Origin: Dasyornis broadbenti
Lineage: Eukaryota > Chordata > Aves > Passeriformes > Dasyornithidae
Assembly (NCBI GenBank): GCA_013397935.1
Contig: VZRN01004661.1
Location: 697,642-761,641 of the forward strand
Length of the DNA: 64,000 nucleotides
Direction: 5' to 3'
Part shown: positions 25,301 through 39,200 of the stretch, in pieces
Position numbering within the stretch: position 1 is the first letter of the stretch
Layout: each line of letters starts with the position of its first letter
The notes under the pieces: model-generated
What the model was told of the DNA's origin: nothing
Seen by the model: the letters and a program-made list of their open reading frames with translations, nothing else
Database searches by the model: none
Program-made: the position numbers and the translations under genes

Positions 25301-26781
25301 GAAACAAAACAGTCTCTTGTTCTTCCACCCGCCTGATAAAATTTGAACCTAAAATCTGTATTAGTGCCTGAAAAGACAAAGATTTATCACACAGAATGAA
25401 AGAAGGTAGGAAGCTTTTATATGCAAGGAAAGTTGCATTAGCTTCACAGGTCTTGAGATATCAGCTCAGTTATGTTTGAAAAAGAAATAGGCATTTACCA
25501 CAGAGATAAGCCTCTAGAAATTTTGTCTACTTGTGCAGCTGTAAATGAAATTTAAGTAGCACTCTAACAGCAAGTGAAGACGTGACCTTGGGATAAAAAA
25601 ATATAAAAAAAAAGGAAAGAATAGTAAAATAGGTGGATGGGTAGTCTCTTTTCAAATTAAATATAGATCCAATGTGTCTACCAAGTCTAAGTGCATAATA
25701 TGTACAAGTTAAACAAGGACTGCTGTTACAGTATATCCCATATGTGTAACAGGAAACATCCCTGTACGTCACATTGCAAAATTATTCAGGTGACTGCAAA
25801 CACCAGGGGCTACTCTCTCACCTGATGTAAACAGCACACGGCTTTGATGTTAAAGGACCCGTGCAAATTTACACCAGCTGTGCCTGTGGCCCTTGCTGTG
25901 CAAACCACATATGCGTGTAGTTTTATGGACTGAGCCTGATTAATGTTTTGTAAACCCCTGCATGCATCAGACTTCTTTAAATTGCCCTAGGAGCTGGTTT
26001 GGTAAAAGTCAAGGGCGCAAGTCTTTTTCCAACACTATGCTCCATTTTACCAACTGTAAACACAGTACAGATAAAAATGTGTTCTACAAAGTTTTAGAAG
26101 CGCTACACAGTATTACATTCCTCAGCAGGCAGCAATTTAAACATTTTACATGAATTCTAATTTGAGTGAAAATGACCTATGTACAGCTTCTATTTTATCT
26201 TAGTAGAAATATAGCACAGGTCCAAGCAAGAAAGCACTGCCAGCTTCAGGGGAACCCTGTCAATGTGCATTATTACACTTGCATCTTTAATAGCACTAAA
26301 TGACCTGCTTAAATATGTTCCTCACTATTTCCACTGTATTGTCTTCAGAACATACTTTAGACCCCACACTCACAATAGTGCCACCCCTGATATTCTGCAA
26401 AAACCTGGTGCAACACAAACCAGGGAGCAACAACTGAAAAGTTTTACCTGCTCTTTCCATCTAATCCTCTAATTCATTCTCTCCCTTTCTGTTAGAAAAG
26501 TGCTAGAGTAGTCTGTTTGTCCACCACACTGTCAGTTCTGGTGCAATATTTTGTGAAACTTCTCTTAATTTACCAGCAGAGGGATCTCAGGAAGGAAAAA
26601 TTACAACTTCCACGATAATCCCAATTACTGTACCCACGTAAAAAAGTCATAAAAGCCACATTGCAAACTTGTACAAAGCAATGCCTTGTAAGCAGCTGAA
26701 CACACTTAATTGGCATTAACTCCATGAGGAGACTGCACTGCTCAGACCTGGCTGAAGTATTTTCAGTGCAGATCATCTCAC

Positions 26782-26925
26782 CTCATTATGTACTTCTTCT
26801 ACTTGCTTCACAACTGCAGCTTCCAGTGATTTCAAAGACAAAGCCATTGAATCAGAACCAGTCTGTAAGTTCTGGAGTGCCAGTTCACATTGTCCAAGTA
26901 TGTAATCCAATGTTCCTCTTGAACA
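26782..26925 (-). CDS. FTO: FTO exon 6 (end of catalytic domain, start of C-terminal domain)
   Basis: Exon of 144 bp, exactly 48 codons, phase 0 at both ends. Acceptor tctttatag is at 26926-26927 and donor gtgaga at 26780-26781. It encodes CSRGTLDYILGQCELALQNL, matching the human segment after Arg322, then a variable stretch, then LKSLEAAVVKQVEEVHNE, matching human LKSFEPAVLKQGEEIHNE. The length equals that of the human segment (48 residues). It covers the last core strand and the first helix of the all-helical C-terminal domain that packs against and stabilises the catalytic domain. Known from family: that domain is FTO-specific among AlkB-like enzymes. Confidence 0.97.
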
Positions 26926-27251
26926 CTATAAAGATACAATAAACACTTAGATATAGCCACTTCAGAAAATACGTATTTCTCAACTATTTTTCATCAGCAA
27001 TCCATGAGGTGTGATGCAGTACATTCTCAATTCACGTCTGATAAGCCTACCTGGGAGTTTAGACCAACTACCAATACAGAACCAAGTGTACCTTAATCAA
27101 AAATAAACAATAGCAGTTGTTAAAGAAAACATTTTGAGTCATAAGCGTAACATGAAGCACAATTCTGGACAAGACACCATGGTGCTGCATCTATGGCACC
27201 AGGATATTGGTTTTACAAGCAACCAAACAGTGAAACGTTTTTGATACTTAC
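26926..27251 (-). other. FTO: FTO intron 5 (short, 326 bp)
   Basis: Short intron between exons 5 and 6, with donor gtaagt and acceptor tttatag. Much shorter than the neighbouring introns, which run 4.9-7.9 kb. No feature seen inside it. Confidence 0.95.
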
Positions 27252-27331
27252 ATCTGCTACCCTGTGAGTCGAGCTGAATCGAGGTGATAAACCAGCCAGA
27301 ACACAGTGCTGATGGGTCATATTGAGATCAT
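27252..27331 (-). CDS. FTO: FTO exon 5 (distal iron ligand and 2OG-binding arginines)
   Basis: Short exon of 80 bp: two bases finishing an Asp codon, then 26 codons, ending in phase 0. Acceptor ctgtctgtag lies at 27332-27333 and donor gtaagt at 27250-27251. It encodes DLNMTHQHCVLAGLSPRF followed by SSTHRVAD. In human FTO numbering this covers His307 (third iron ligand), Arg316, Ser318 and Arg322, the last three contacting 2-oxoglutarate; all are present. With exon 3 this completes the catalytic set, so the gene appears enzymatically intact. Exon 6 begins only 326 bp further along the transcript, which is close compared with the other introns. Confidence 0.97.
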
Positions 27332-27709
27332 CTACAGACAGATTAGAAAACCTTAAGTACAGGGGAAAATTAAACTTAACAAAAGTTAATCTGGTTGAAT
27401 ATGAATTAAGAACACTACTTTTTTTGCTTTAATGTTTAGAGAATTCAGTCACACAGCTCTAATGTTTTGCAGAGTCAATAACTATTCTCTATCCTAGAGT
27501 CAGCAATAATTCTACCTACACTAGTTTTCTCCCAGTTTATACAGTTTGGAAGTGATATTTTCCCTACCTCTCAGGGGGAAAGTTCAACTAAACAAATTAA
27601 TTGCTCCAAAGCTGAGGATCAGTCAACAGATTCCTTGGAAGTTACAATCTTTCCCAAAAAACACTAAAAAAATAACAAAATTTCTTGGAAAAAAAGGAAA
27701 AAACACCAC

Positions 27710-27777
27710 NNNNNNNNNNNNNNNNNNNNNNNNNNNNNNNNNNNNNNNNNNNNNNNNNNNNNNNNNNNNNNNNNNNN
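27710..27777. other. Assembly gap (68 N)
   Basis: Unknown bases in intron 4, followed a few bases later by a C-run (27781-27788) and preceded by A-rich sequence. Likely a low-complexity or GC-rich stretch that resisted sequencing. Confidence 0.99.
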
Positions 27778-29249
27778 AGCCCCCCCCCATTACTTTATCT
27801 TTTTATCTGACACTCAAATCTGCTCAAAGAACTGTCTCCAAAGTAACTTTTTTGTGGTTTACTTGTAGCCTGCCAAAGACCTGACATGGACTCCAGTTCA
27901 TAAACTGGCAAACAACCAACCCCACAAACCCTGGAGAAGGCACCTGTTTGGTTGCCATCAAGAATTTCATCAAAATTATCATAACTGAAGAACATCTGAA
28001 ATCTAACAAATCAGCACTTTTAAGGAGACTTATTCATCTGGAAAAGTTCAGACTAGATCTAGTAACAACACTCACTTTTATGTTGAAAACCATTCATGAA
28101 GTGCTTTCAATTCAAATGTTTTGTTGTTAAAATTAGGCTGCGCTCTCAACCTTAATAAGACATTCAGGAAAATCTATCAAAAATTTATGTAAAACCACTC
28201 GTGGGATACAGTTTTGTATGGCACAGAAAGAGATTTAAAAAATCATACAAAACTGGGCGACCTGATGAGTCACCAAGCAAAAAATCATCAAAGACAAAAT
28301 TAGAAGAGAACAGGAACAGAGACCTACCGAGATGTCACTTAATTGGGAGTCTGTATTTTAATAAGATTCATTCTTTCAGGGAACCAGCATGATGAGAAAT
28401 TATCAAGCTTCATATAAATATTATTTCTTTTTAAGAGCTCAATACGCGCAAACCTGAAGCCTGATATACCAATTCCTACTAATTTTTGAAAACACTCTTC
28501 TGACAATAACAAGACTATCATATTGGAAAAAATCAGTGTGTGAGGCTTAGAGGTATCCTTTATTACTGGAAAAAATACATGGTCTAAAACTTCTATTTTG
28601 TCTTGCAGTAAGTCTGAAACTTTAAAATTGAGAAAAGTCTAATAAATAAGAAATCAGAAAAATTACTTAATTTATTCTAGTTGTACAAGTGTCTTTTTAT
28701 AAATTTTACAAGCAACTATTAACATATCCAAGACAGCAGATAGCATCATAAACTGGATTAAACTCAAAAATCAGGAAAATAATTTATATAAGAAGAAGAA
28801 GAAAAGTGATATAAAACAGGATGGAATTTGCACTGAGATGGGTTAGATGGGAGGTTTATTTTCTGTTCGCATGCAGTTTGCAGATAGCTGCAATTGAAAA
28901 GCTTGAGAAAATGCTACAAAACAAACACTGCAGGTATATCAACAAAAGCACCACGAAGGCATATCTCATTCCCTAGGAAATTATGGGTCAATTGAATACT
29001 CCTTTCATAGCAGAAAGCTAGACCGATGATCTTTCCCTAATTATGAAATATTTTTAGTTTTTAAACAGGAAAACAAACAACAGAATGAATTAAAAGTCTA
29101 AAAACTAAAAAAAAATAAACTGTGAACTAAAAATATGTCTCAGATTTGTCAAACTTCATGATCAAAGTTTGGTAATGACAAATACATTTCTGGAGTTCTA
29201 AATCTTAATAGTAGGGAATACACCATTTGGATTAAAAGTGGACTCAAAC

Positions 29250-29272
29250 AAAAAAAAAAGGGGGGGGGGGGG
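29250..29272. repeat. A10-G13 homopolymer pair
   Basis: Ten A followed by thirteen G on the plus strand in intron 4. A poly-G run of this length is uncommon in the surrounding AT-rich DNA; it may be a slippage hotspot or an assembly artefact. Confidence 0.95.
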
Positions 29273-32200
29273 CGTTTAAAAAACTCCAACACATCCAAGA
29301 TGCTAGAGAGCAAAGAGGGTTCAAGTTAGTTTGTGAAAATGGAAGCAGATTAAATATCTAGAAATAGTTTAATGAGTCACTATATACATGTGGAAGTGTT
29401 TCCATTAAATACTTATCTTTAACCACAGGCCAACCTCTGCAATGTGTGCATTGTACTTCTGGTTGGTTATGAAAATAATTTTTTGATGCTTCTCAAACTG
29501 TAATTTGCTGGGGGTGGTGAGTTGTATAAGATCCAAAGTTCATCTTCATGCTGTTTTAAAACCCTAACCTTCAAGAAAGAGCTTGATCTATGGGAAACAG
29601 CTGCAGAAAAGTAAATCTGCCTTTGAAAGAGTCCAGAATGTATTTTTGTTAAGTATGTTTTGAAGTCATGGTAGGAAAATTAGTGAAAATTGTAAATCTG
29701 CTTGCAAATCTGGTCATGTCTAACTCAAAGATTAGGGGGAAAATTCCAATTTAATAGTGGGACCATGACAAGCCTAGTTAAGCATGCTCTAGGACAGAGC
29801 AGATGGGGCCCTTTGCTCACCTCCACGCGCTCTGAATTTATTGCATGCACCCAACACGTTTCATATTAGACACCCCTTGACTGTGTACTTGAGACAGCAG
29901 GGTTCAGCGTGCACTTCCTCTGCAGACCAATATATTATTCTAAATTGAGCTAAAGTGTTTCCGTTTCATGAGCAATATAAAGTTTAGATTTGAATTTTTA
30001 GGCAGTAGACTTGCAGCCATTCAAACTTTTTTCTTCATATTAAGAAAAGCCTAAAAACCATTATTAAAAAAAATATGTCTTAGTGAAAGTTATTTTGAGG
30101 TTTTGATGGTTTTGTTTTAAAAAATACATTTATATTACTGTAATAGCTTAGAAGAATGGATTTGATCACCTATGTTTAGTATTAACATAAATTTAAATTA
30201 TGGCTCATGATTTCATCTGAAGAGGGCTGCTGAGAAGGAAGATGTTAATTTAAATTTTAAGACATTACTAGATGTCTCCCAAGAATAACACAAACCATTT
30301 ATAGAGCCAATGAAAAGAGGAACAGAAACATTATTAAATACTAGAAATGCTAAAAAAAACCCTGTTTTTTTTTGTTACTTTGCTATACCCATTGATCTTG
30401 ATTTATAAGTTACTGTAATTGCACATTACTATTAGAAATTTCCAGTTACCCTACTTTCTTATATAAGATTTGTGTGTATCATAGGAAATACTCGTGGTAT
30501 TACAGGTACAGGAATTGACAGGACCTGACTTTTAAATTATAAGCAACATATTGAATGTGATGTTTCAGCATTTTACAACATTCACATAAAGCAGTAACAC
30601 TACACCTTTCCAACAACTGGAAGAACACACCTACAGAGTGGCTGAGTTTTGTGCTAAAGTGGATAAGTCAGTGGTGGTCAGAACCAATCCTACCAGGCCT
30701 ATCAAACAGTCCCTGGACATGAACAACCAACCACCAGCTGCAGGACCCTTAATGCTCTGTTTTCTAGATGTCCTGCATACCACTGCCACCACTTTTAACA
30801 CAACGCCAGTAAAAGGACTGTACTTACTAAAATGAGGTTCTGGAATATATTGTGTGTAAAAGGCATAAGACAAATGGATCTATGTTTTTCCTTTATTGTC
30901 AGGTTTCTTTTTTTTTACAGAATTTTCATGTTTTATCTTTTAGATGGCATCCTCAAGATGCCGCCTCTTAAAAAAGTTAGTGCAAAAAATCAGAACAGTA
31001 AAAACACTAAAACAATGTATGTCCACTTATAGTGTCTTTCACTCCAAGTGAAAATGATAAAGGCAGTTCTGCTATACAAAGAAACCTAATAAAAGGGCCA
31101 TTTTGAGAATACCCTCTAAGACTATTTAGAAGAGTAATTTTTAGGGGTTTTTTTCAAGTAGTTGAAAAGAAATACAAAGACTATGGAAATGCAGAAGATA
31201 TTAACAAAACACCTGGCCTACAGAGCTCAAATCTGTAGCTCTTCAGAAGTATTAATAAGAAAGTGATTTACACATCATCTTCAAAAGACTGTTTAATATA
31301 TCCTTTGTTTCCATCTAAACATGCTCATGATGTTACTCATTAAATAAACTAACTTTCTGATCTACCCTTCATATAGAATCCCTGAAAATACTTTAGTTAC
31401 TATATAAATTCCACTAGGGAATAAAAAATACCCTTACGATCTGGTAACTCAATCAACCACAATCAACAGTCTTTTGCAATAAAAATACTAAAGTTAGTCC
31501 CCTTCTTTTATTAAATACCTTCCGAATCTGTTGGCCAGCATAGCTCTCTATGCTCAAAGTTTCCAGTCAGGAAAGATGATAAGAAGTTCTCTTTATGCCC
31601 TAAATGCTCTTGCACAAAAACAGATTACTAATAACCTTTCTAGGAATGTTTAGCTGCCACTTAAACTTCATTTTCATTGTCCCTCTTTCTCTCTAGGCTT
31701 CTATTTTATACCCTTACAATCACAGAAAAGGGAGGCACATCCAGACCACTATGCCAAAAGGTCTCACATCTCAGCACTTGATCTTTTCATGTCTGAACAT
31801 ACTTCAGAGCACAGTTAGCCCAGTACTTTTACACAAGGTACTTCCCCAATGACAGTGCACAAGATTTGGTAACTAAGAACGAGGAATGGTACATGGTTTT
31901 TATGATGGCTTATAAATGTATTGGTTTCAGTACATACAGTGTGAAAGGTAAGGTTCAAAAGACTGTTCTGCCCATGGGGTTGAGAGTGAGACAGCTCATT
32001 CTAGGGACAATCCATGGTATATGGCTTCCAAGTCACAAACACATCAGCAGGGAGCTCTGCAAGTGCCCTTAGTCTTCAAAGATGATGTCTCTCAAGCCAA
32101 GCCACTTAACAGGCAAACATCATGCTGTCAGAGGCCTTGTTCTTGTTTTTGCCTGATCTATAACTAAATTTATTTAAACAAAAATGATAACCAAGAGAAA

Positions 32201-33086
32201 CGCAAGCCAGAAGAGAAAGCAACAGATTTTGTGTCAACAAACCTTAGCAACAGTTCTCGCTTCGTTTCTTTCAATGGATAAACCTTAGCACATGAGCTCA
32301 GCTGCTCAAGCAAATTAACTCAATTTAATTTTCTTTTTTTAATCCTCTACGCTTGAGACATTGAGACTCATTCTTGGAGAAAGACAGCTCTGATTTTAGT
32401 ATAATCCCACTACCAGAAAATAGCATGTTTGAATACAGACATGGGAAAGTGTAGCAGAAGTGTCATGTGTAAAAGTGGTGACTAATAAAATATCCACAGA
32501 TTGGCATAATGACTCAAACCTCAAGAACCATGCTACCAGAAAACTTTAAGACATTCATTCACAGCTTACATAATACAGGGGCCACTTGATAAGCCAAGCT
32601 GAAGAACAGAAATTTATTTGTCGAACATAAGAGATGCAGATGTTCACTGTTACTCAGAAAAACTGCATTAAGAACAGAAAGAACATCTAGAAATACAACA
32701 ACGGGACAGATACAGCAAAACGTCTTGCAAGATCTGGGGAAATTCTGGTTCTGGCCTGAAGCCTGACTTGGACTCGTAATTCTGGCTGCACAGCAGACAG
32801 AAAAAGTGAAAAAAAGACTATTTCTTTCTTAGCCGTGAAGTGAAAGAAACATTAAGGAAAAAATGTTCCCCAAAATACTCTGGAAGTAGGCAGTGTAGGA
32901 GGAATTTATTATATACTCCATATACATATTTATTATACACTTTGGATTATATAATCCAAAGAAATGATTGCATGCCTTTCTAAATAAGGAAAGTCACAAC
33001 TGTAAGGAAAATATAGTAACTTATTTAACATAAGTGTGATTTTCTCTATTTTCAACTGAAAGTTCAACTTCATCCTTGAAAATTAC

Positions 33087-33230
33087 CAAGCATCAAGTAG
33101 ATGTCTCCTTGGCGAAGTGGGATTGCTAATCCAGGTGTCTCGATGTCCCATGCTACCTTCAAGCCTACGTGCCAAACAGCCATGTCTCTTCCCGTCGGTT
33201 CTTGTTCATGGCTTTCTTCTACAGCTGAAT
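33087..33230 (-). CDS. FTO: FTO exon 4
   Basis: Exon of 144 bp, phase 1 at both ends. The first two bases complete an Asp codon begun in exon 3, then 47 codons follow, and the last G starts the next Asp codon. Acceptor ctctcaag is at 33231-33232 and donor gtaatt at 33085-33086. The peptide opens with an acidic variable linker (SAVEESHEQEPTGRDMAV), aligned without length change to the human acidic loop, and then the core WHVGLKVAWDIETPGLAIPL, almost identical to human FTO. It continues RQGDIYLML, whose Tyr corresponds to human Tyr295, a 2-oxoglutarate contact. The exon builds beta-helix strands between the H-x-D motif and the distal His. Assignment is by direct protein match and correct splice phase. 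Confidence 0.97.
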
Positions 33231-36200
33231 CTTGAGAGAGAGAAAGAGACCACAAAAATGAGAGAACAGGTAAGAGAATCTGGTTTAGACTTAAAGCTAT
33301 CCCATATTGGTATAATCTTAATAGGCTCAAAGATTCTATAAGCTCCATTTGCTTATAATCACCATCTCCAAATTCAGAAGTATGCAAGAGGTAAAAAACA
33401 AAGCCATATGAGATCAAGAATTTTTTTGCAACCAACTTTACCAAGATGAAAAGTTTACGTTAACTACCAAGTACAAGGCTAATCAAGTCAAGGCTTGTAA
33501 TGGACTCAAGGCTTTCTGAAATTCTCAAGCAATTCTCAGTTAAGTGGAGTTTAAGTTAAGCTTCACTCAATTCAATTTCTATTATTAAAACTATAAGCAC
33601 GGAAGAAAAAATCTAAAAATACAGCAACATTGATATAAGAATAGACAACTTTTGAAAGAATTTCAAGTCACAAACTGGCAAAACATTTTATGTTTTTTCT
33701 CATTTGGTTATGTTCTTGTAATTTCACCAAATCATAAACTGAGGCAAAGTAAGGTGAAACAGTGGTTACAAAACACAGCCTAGACTATCAAAGTTGAGCA
33801 AATCTTGGAATCATCTCTGTCATTCTTTTCTCAAAATTACTAGTCAAACATGCTAGATAACATGTGCAGGAGCCAATGAAGCTTCAATACATTTGTCACA
33901 ACACTTTTCTTATCATTATGCAACATGAACGTGTTGAGCTTGGGGAAAAAATAATCCACTGCACAGAAATAGTATTTAGAGCTTAATCCCTCAGAACTAT
34001 TTTCATAAGCTTACTTCACTGCAGTATAAATTGAAAGATACAGTCAGCATTTATAACAAGGTATTTGGGAGCTATGGTATAACAGTTTTACAGCTAAAGT
34101 AACAGAGCATTTTGACAGAGGGAGGATGAAGTTTTAATAAGCAGTTGGCACAGAACAGCAGCAAACAGTTAGAAATTAACTATGTACCATGCCCAATTCT
34201 TGCTTACAACTTAGTAACTGCCTCCATTTCACTGTCCACTTGAAACGTGCTTTCATGTAATATTTTTTTTAAATCTTTGTCTTAATTTAATTCTAGAAGA
34301 AAAATATTAGACTTGTAGCTTTTATTATAATAGGCACACATAAAATGTGACCACAAACTCACAGATTCAAAATATTCATGTCACTCATCTCACATGGTTA
34401 CTAAAGGGGGCAGCCTTTAGAAAATTAAGATAATTTATTAACTAATGTGTCAATTAAATGTTGCCTAAATCCAGGAAACAGAGAGACAAAGCCTATTAAA
34501 GATCCAGCCTAAAAGGTTCTTAAGTGAAAATTCTTACAGTACATTCAGACCCCGAGTTCCCTCCCTGCACTGCTGCAGTTCTCGTCTCAACTGAAGCTCT
34601 GGCTCAGGAGCAGCTCTAGGCCCTTCCATCAAGGAGCACACAAATGAGAAAGCAAGAGCTAGCAAATATTCAGAAAAATCAATACTAAACTCTTCAAGGG
34701 GCTTTCATATTTTCTACCCTGTTCAGATAAATTGTAACTTAATTTAAGAAAAATGTTTTCTGAAAACTGCAAATAGGATGGCTTTCAAGGCATTTTTAAT
34801 GCAATACATCATGGATATTATAAAAAGAAGTAACCTTTCTGGGTTAACTCTCTCTGTTATGCTGTTTTCCCATTCACTTTGGCAGCAGCACGGTTCACAA
34901 TATGGCACCAATAAAATATAGAACTACAATCAGAGACAGCAATTTCAATCAAAGTTTCCTGGGGTCTCCTCATAAATCCAGCACCTTTGGAATGTGCTCG
35001 TTAAAATGACTTATTTTTTGCAGTTTGATAAATTTTTTATTGCTTAAGTACTGAGTTCAAATACAGCTCACAGTCTCCTTTTCTCTATATTCTCAATTAT
35101 TGCACCTTATAATTATCAGCAGCAATTGAAACTGATTTCTCCTACCATGTTATTTTGGTAACAAATGGAAGCAAGCTGCTACTTGCTTTTAAATGCAAGC
35201 TACCCTGAAAGTGAGAGCAAGGGGAAAAAAGACACCTTTAACATTTGTGGCATATCTCCAGGTAGCACTGACAAACTTTTACATAAAACGAAGTTGTTAT
35301 TAAATTCTCTATGACACCTCAAGCACGACTGAATGCTGTATATTTATTGATATAATTATAGTTCCCATTTAAGTGAAAACATTTGGATGCATCTAAATCA
35401 TAAGTATTTGAGAATAAATCGTGGTTCTTGCACATACCCGTCCCCTTAAGAACACAAACTTATTTTGTAGTAAGCCATATAAAAATGGTCAAATATACAA
35501 GTATTTAATGGAAGTATAACAAAACTATTTGCAGATTTGAATTCTGGTCAGCAGAGATTTACAGACTTGGGCTTCAAGAAATCTGGCATCCCAAACAAAA
35601 TGGTGCAATGAAGTATAAAGCTTACCACAACATAACAATACCTCATCAAACCTGTAATTATGGTAGAACCATGAAAGAGAGAATGTAGCTGCAGAAAATT
35701 GGCCACAACATTATGCTTTTAACTAGACAGCTCAAATTTCAGAGATGTTCCAGCACTAAGATCTGATCTTATCAGCTTTGGGTCATGGTTAGGTTCAGAA
35801 CAATACGAAACTTGCTTTCCTGGAACTACTTCGGTTATTGTTCCACAGCACAGAAAAAAGTAGCTTTGAAAGGTTTCTTTGCTACTCAGCTCCAAAATCT
35901 TCCAGAGTCTGAGACTTTTTTGATGCTCTGAAACCTAAACGATCTCTATTCAAGTCAAACTGTAATGCTAAATTATATCCTACATGTAATCTTACCCATG
36001 ATTTCTTAAGACAATAGAATCACTGCCAAGACATTTATAAGAACAAGGGCTGTAAGCATTTATTTTGTCATTAAATGCAACTGACCATTGTTATAGTATT
36101 TCTTTACAGATTGATTGATTTTTTTTTCAGAGTGTAAAAGAATTTCAGCACCTGTTCCTCAATTAAACAAATATATAAATTATCAATGTCTTTCAATAGC

Positions 36201-39200
36201 AATTTATATATGTTACTTGCAGAAGTGAAAGAAGCAGAGCATGCTTTGCTTCTCAGCAGCTGATAGAAAAGAATAAGTATCTACCCAGATTTATTTCTTC
36301 TACCTCATTACTGAAAAGCCATCGTGTAAGAGATTAAACTCTACTAGCATTTAAATTTTTCTTGAAACTGACACTCACAAAACCAAAAGTCACAACATTT
36401 TGCCAACAATGTTCTTATCAATTCATGTTTGGAATGCAGTATCCAAATATATCAGGAATAAAAGCATTAAAGTAAGAACAAAGAATATTCTGTCATCTCT
36501 TCTCTGAAAGAAAGGCTGTATATGATCAAATCAGTGAGAACATGTTTAAAAGAAACCCCACAACCCACAACAGTTTATTCAAGTGATGATTTCTTTTTAG
36601 ACAACAGGGATTCAAATCTATTACTGTGAAAGTAAGTGGATGACTAAAAATTTGTGACTCTTCGAACATAATTCCAACTGGCCAGACCCAACAGGTTAGA
36701 GCTGTTACCATTTCATGCACTTACTCATTTCTTTAAAAGTAATATAAAATTTTCTACTTACCATTTCTGTTATTTCAATGAGCAATTATACTATTGACAT
36801 TAGAAGTTATCCTAATCCTGCAAAAAAAAAAAAAATCTACTCCATGACTTTTATCCATTACGCAGAACCTAAAGAGGGTTATTGGTCAAGCACAAAGTTA
36901 AGATTGACTTCAATTCTGAACAACTTCTGCTGTTTCAGGATTTTTCTTAACATGGTGAGGAAATATACATCTGCATTGCATCTCAATGATTTTTATTCCC
37001 AATTAAATGAAATAGCCATTATTAGGCTACATGCCAGGATGTTGCTTCTAACTTCACAGAGTAAAAGAGTACAAACAGCATTTTACAAAAGAAACAAGCA
37101 CAAGAGGTCCTTCAAGATTAGTCATCGCTGCAATTAACAATAAGTTTGTTAAACCTTTCAACATGACCTTGTCAGCAAACAGAGCCAGTTTAGAAGTTCA
37201 AGAGTTAAACAGCAAGTAGGCCTTACAGAAAGAAGACAAACTAGATATGCTAAAAACTACTTAACTAATCTCTATCACAGTCTGTGGGAAAGTCCAGGTA
37301 AGAGAAAGATGCACGCACTTCACTTCAAGTGATTCCATTTTTCTCCATCTCCTACAAGTTAGTAACTAAAACAAGTCTCTACTTCAAAGAAGATCTTTAG
37401 AACCAACTAGTGCTCTGCTAAGTAATAAAACTTCCTACAAAACTTACAATGACCTGAGGGAAAGCTGGTCATTAGGAACTTTTCATGGATAAAACCCAAT
37501 GTTTGAAAACGCCCTTATTCTACTGGATTGCAATTTACTTTTATAACTGCAGCAGGAAATAAATATGGGTTATTAGCTTACTATATTAAAATCCTGGTCA
37601 ATTTTTTTACCTTCCTGCTCTCAGGTAATAGGATATTTGTAAGCTAATGTGTTGTTAAAAATGCTGAATTGGTCAAAATTTGAAATTCCTGTTCCTTGAT
37701 AAATTCTGAAAAGTAAATTAATTCGAAATAGTGTCAGTGTCAATATAATTGAACGCACATTCTGCAACCCATTCAGTTTTGCATATGCATCCTGACTACC
37801 ACTCATGCACTTCTATGCAGCATACAGGCTAAAAAGAAACCTCTCAAATTTTTATGAGGCCCTATTCTCATCACTTGACAACCCACTCAACCTAATGTAT
37901 TGTAAGTAAAAGCAAAATGTTTACCTTATTTTGTTGTTAGAAATGTACATCATTTGAAGGTGCTTTGAAACAGTTTTACACTGGAAACAAGAAAACAAAC
38001 ACTGATACCAATTAGAATATCAGCTTGTTCCAATGTCTTTATGTTGATGTCTAAATTTCTTTCCTGGCATATTGAAAACTGCTGCTACTCCAATTAATAC
38101 TGATCAAAGTTTCAAACATGAAATTTTCATTATACCATCAAATAATGAACAAATGAACAAGAAAACAAGTTGTTTCAATTACAGTAGTATCTGTTTTAAT
38201 GCTATTTAATCCAGTAAGTAAGTACAAAACAAATAATGATTTAAAAATGTAAATTAAAGTAAAAAGAAAACCATATAACCTGAGTTGTATATCTCCAAAC
38301 AGTCTGACAGAGCTGCCATAGCTCAGTAAGACTGCTTGACTCCAAGGGCTCCTGCTGCTCAAAATCTGACAAGCTGGTGATTCCGCATTTGCAGCAGAGT
38401 GGATCAGTACCAGCCATGGAGCTCTGGAAGCCCGAGCTTCCACAGGCCCTCAGTGTTTGGAGTACCCCAGAGACCAGAGAGGATTTGAGGAATTGAGAGC
38501 TGACAAAACAAATGTGCAAGACCCGGCAGAAAAGAGAATCAAGCCAGTGCCAACAAAAATCAACGTGCTTAATTTGTGTTTGCATTTCCCACAGAATCAG
38601 TATTTTCTCCCAGAAAATTACTAATCCAGTGCATCTACATCTTCAAAGGAAAAACAATTCCATCAAAAAAATTCTGACATCTTCTGTTTTTATTATGTAT
38701 TTGGTAATGATTCTGTGATATTCTTTCTACACTACACTGAGAATTCAATGTTAACTCAATACTAAATGAATTAATGGAGTAAGAACTAATAAAATATATT
38801 GGCATAAAAAATAAATGTTTATGGAAAATAAGGGAAGTCAAGATATGATTCTACAAAGATCTAACAGTATTCTTCAAAAAGATGCTGAGATCCTCATGTT
38901 TCACAATTATGGAGACCTGGTAAGAGATATAGGAAATATTGCAAGTCTTTGTGAACTGCAGAAACCATCAAAACACTGAAATTATACAGAACTGGAAACT
39001 ACCAGCATTGTAAAGCTGTAAACAAAATCAGAAGAGCAAAAACACTAACTGTTTCTCTAAAATCAAATCCTCTTGGATGTGCTGGGTACAAAACTTTAAC
39101 GCACACAGGTATTTACTGTCACTTCAGTTCCAAAACCATATTCCTAAACTATAAACAGGATCCATTTCCTCCAATTTATGAATAAGCTGGTCATTGCTTT

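Larger units (their letters stand above)
20843..26781 (-). other. FTO: FTO intron 6
   Basis: Intron of 5939 bp between exons 6 and 7, bounded by GT/AG. It holds a pure 51-base A tract at 21904-21954, a 34-bp tandem duplication at 22244-22311 and otherwise unremarkable AT-rich sequence. No nested gene, RNA gene or transposon was recognised. Confidence 0.9.
27332..33086 (-). other. FTO: FTO intron 4
   Basis: Intron of 5755 bp including a 68-base assembly gap at 27710-27777. It contains an A10/G13 run at 29250-29272. Otherwise AT-rich with no coding signal or recognised repeat. The true length depends on what the gap hides. Confidence 0.9.

Noticed and set aside
27546..27884. Frame running through unknown bases in intron 4.
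   Set aside because: Its length is created by the N gap; nothing coding on either side.
33117..33341. Plus-strand frame over FTO exon 4.
   Set aside because: Antisense shadow of the real exon on the minus strand.
36778..37137. 119-codon open frame, plus strand.
   Set aside because: Antisense to FTO intron 3, contains a low-complexity Lys run, and no family was recognised.
38138..38585. Two overlapping minus-strand frames of 101 and 114 codons.
   Set aside because: Both frames are open over the same GC-richer patch, which points to base composition rather than coding. No family match.
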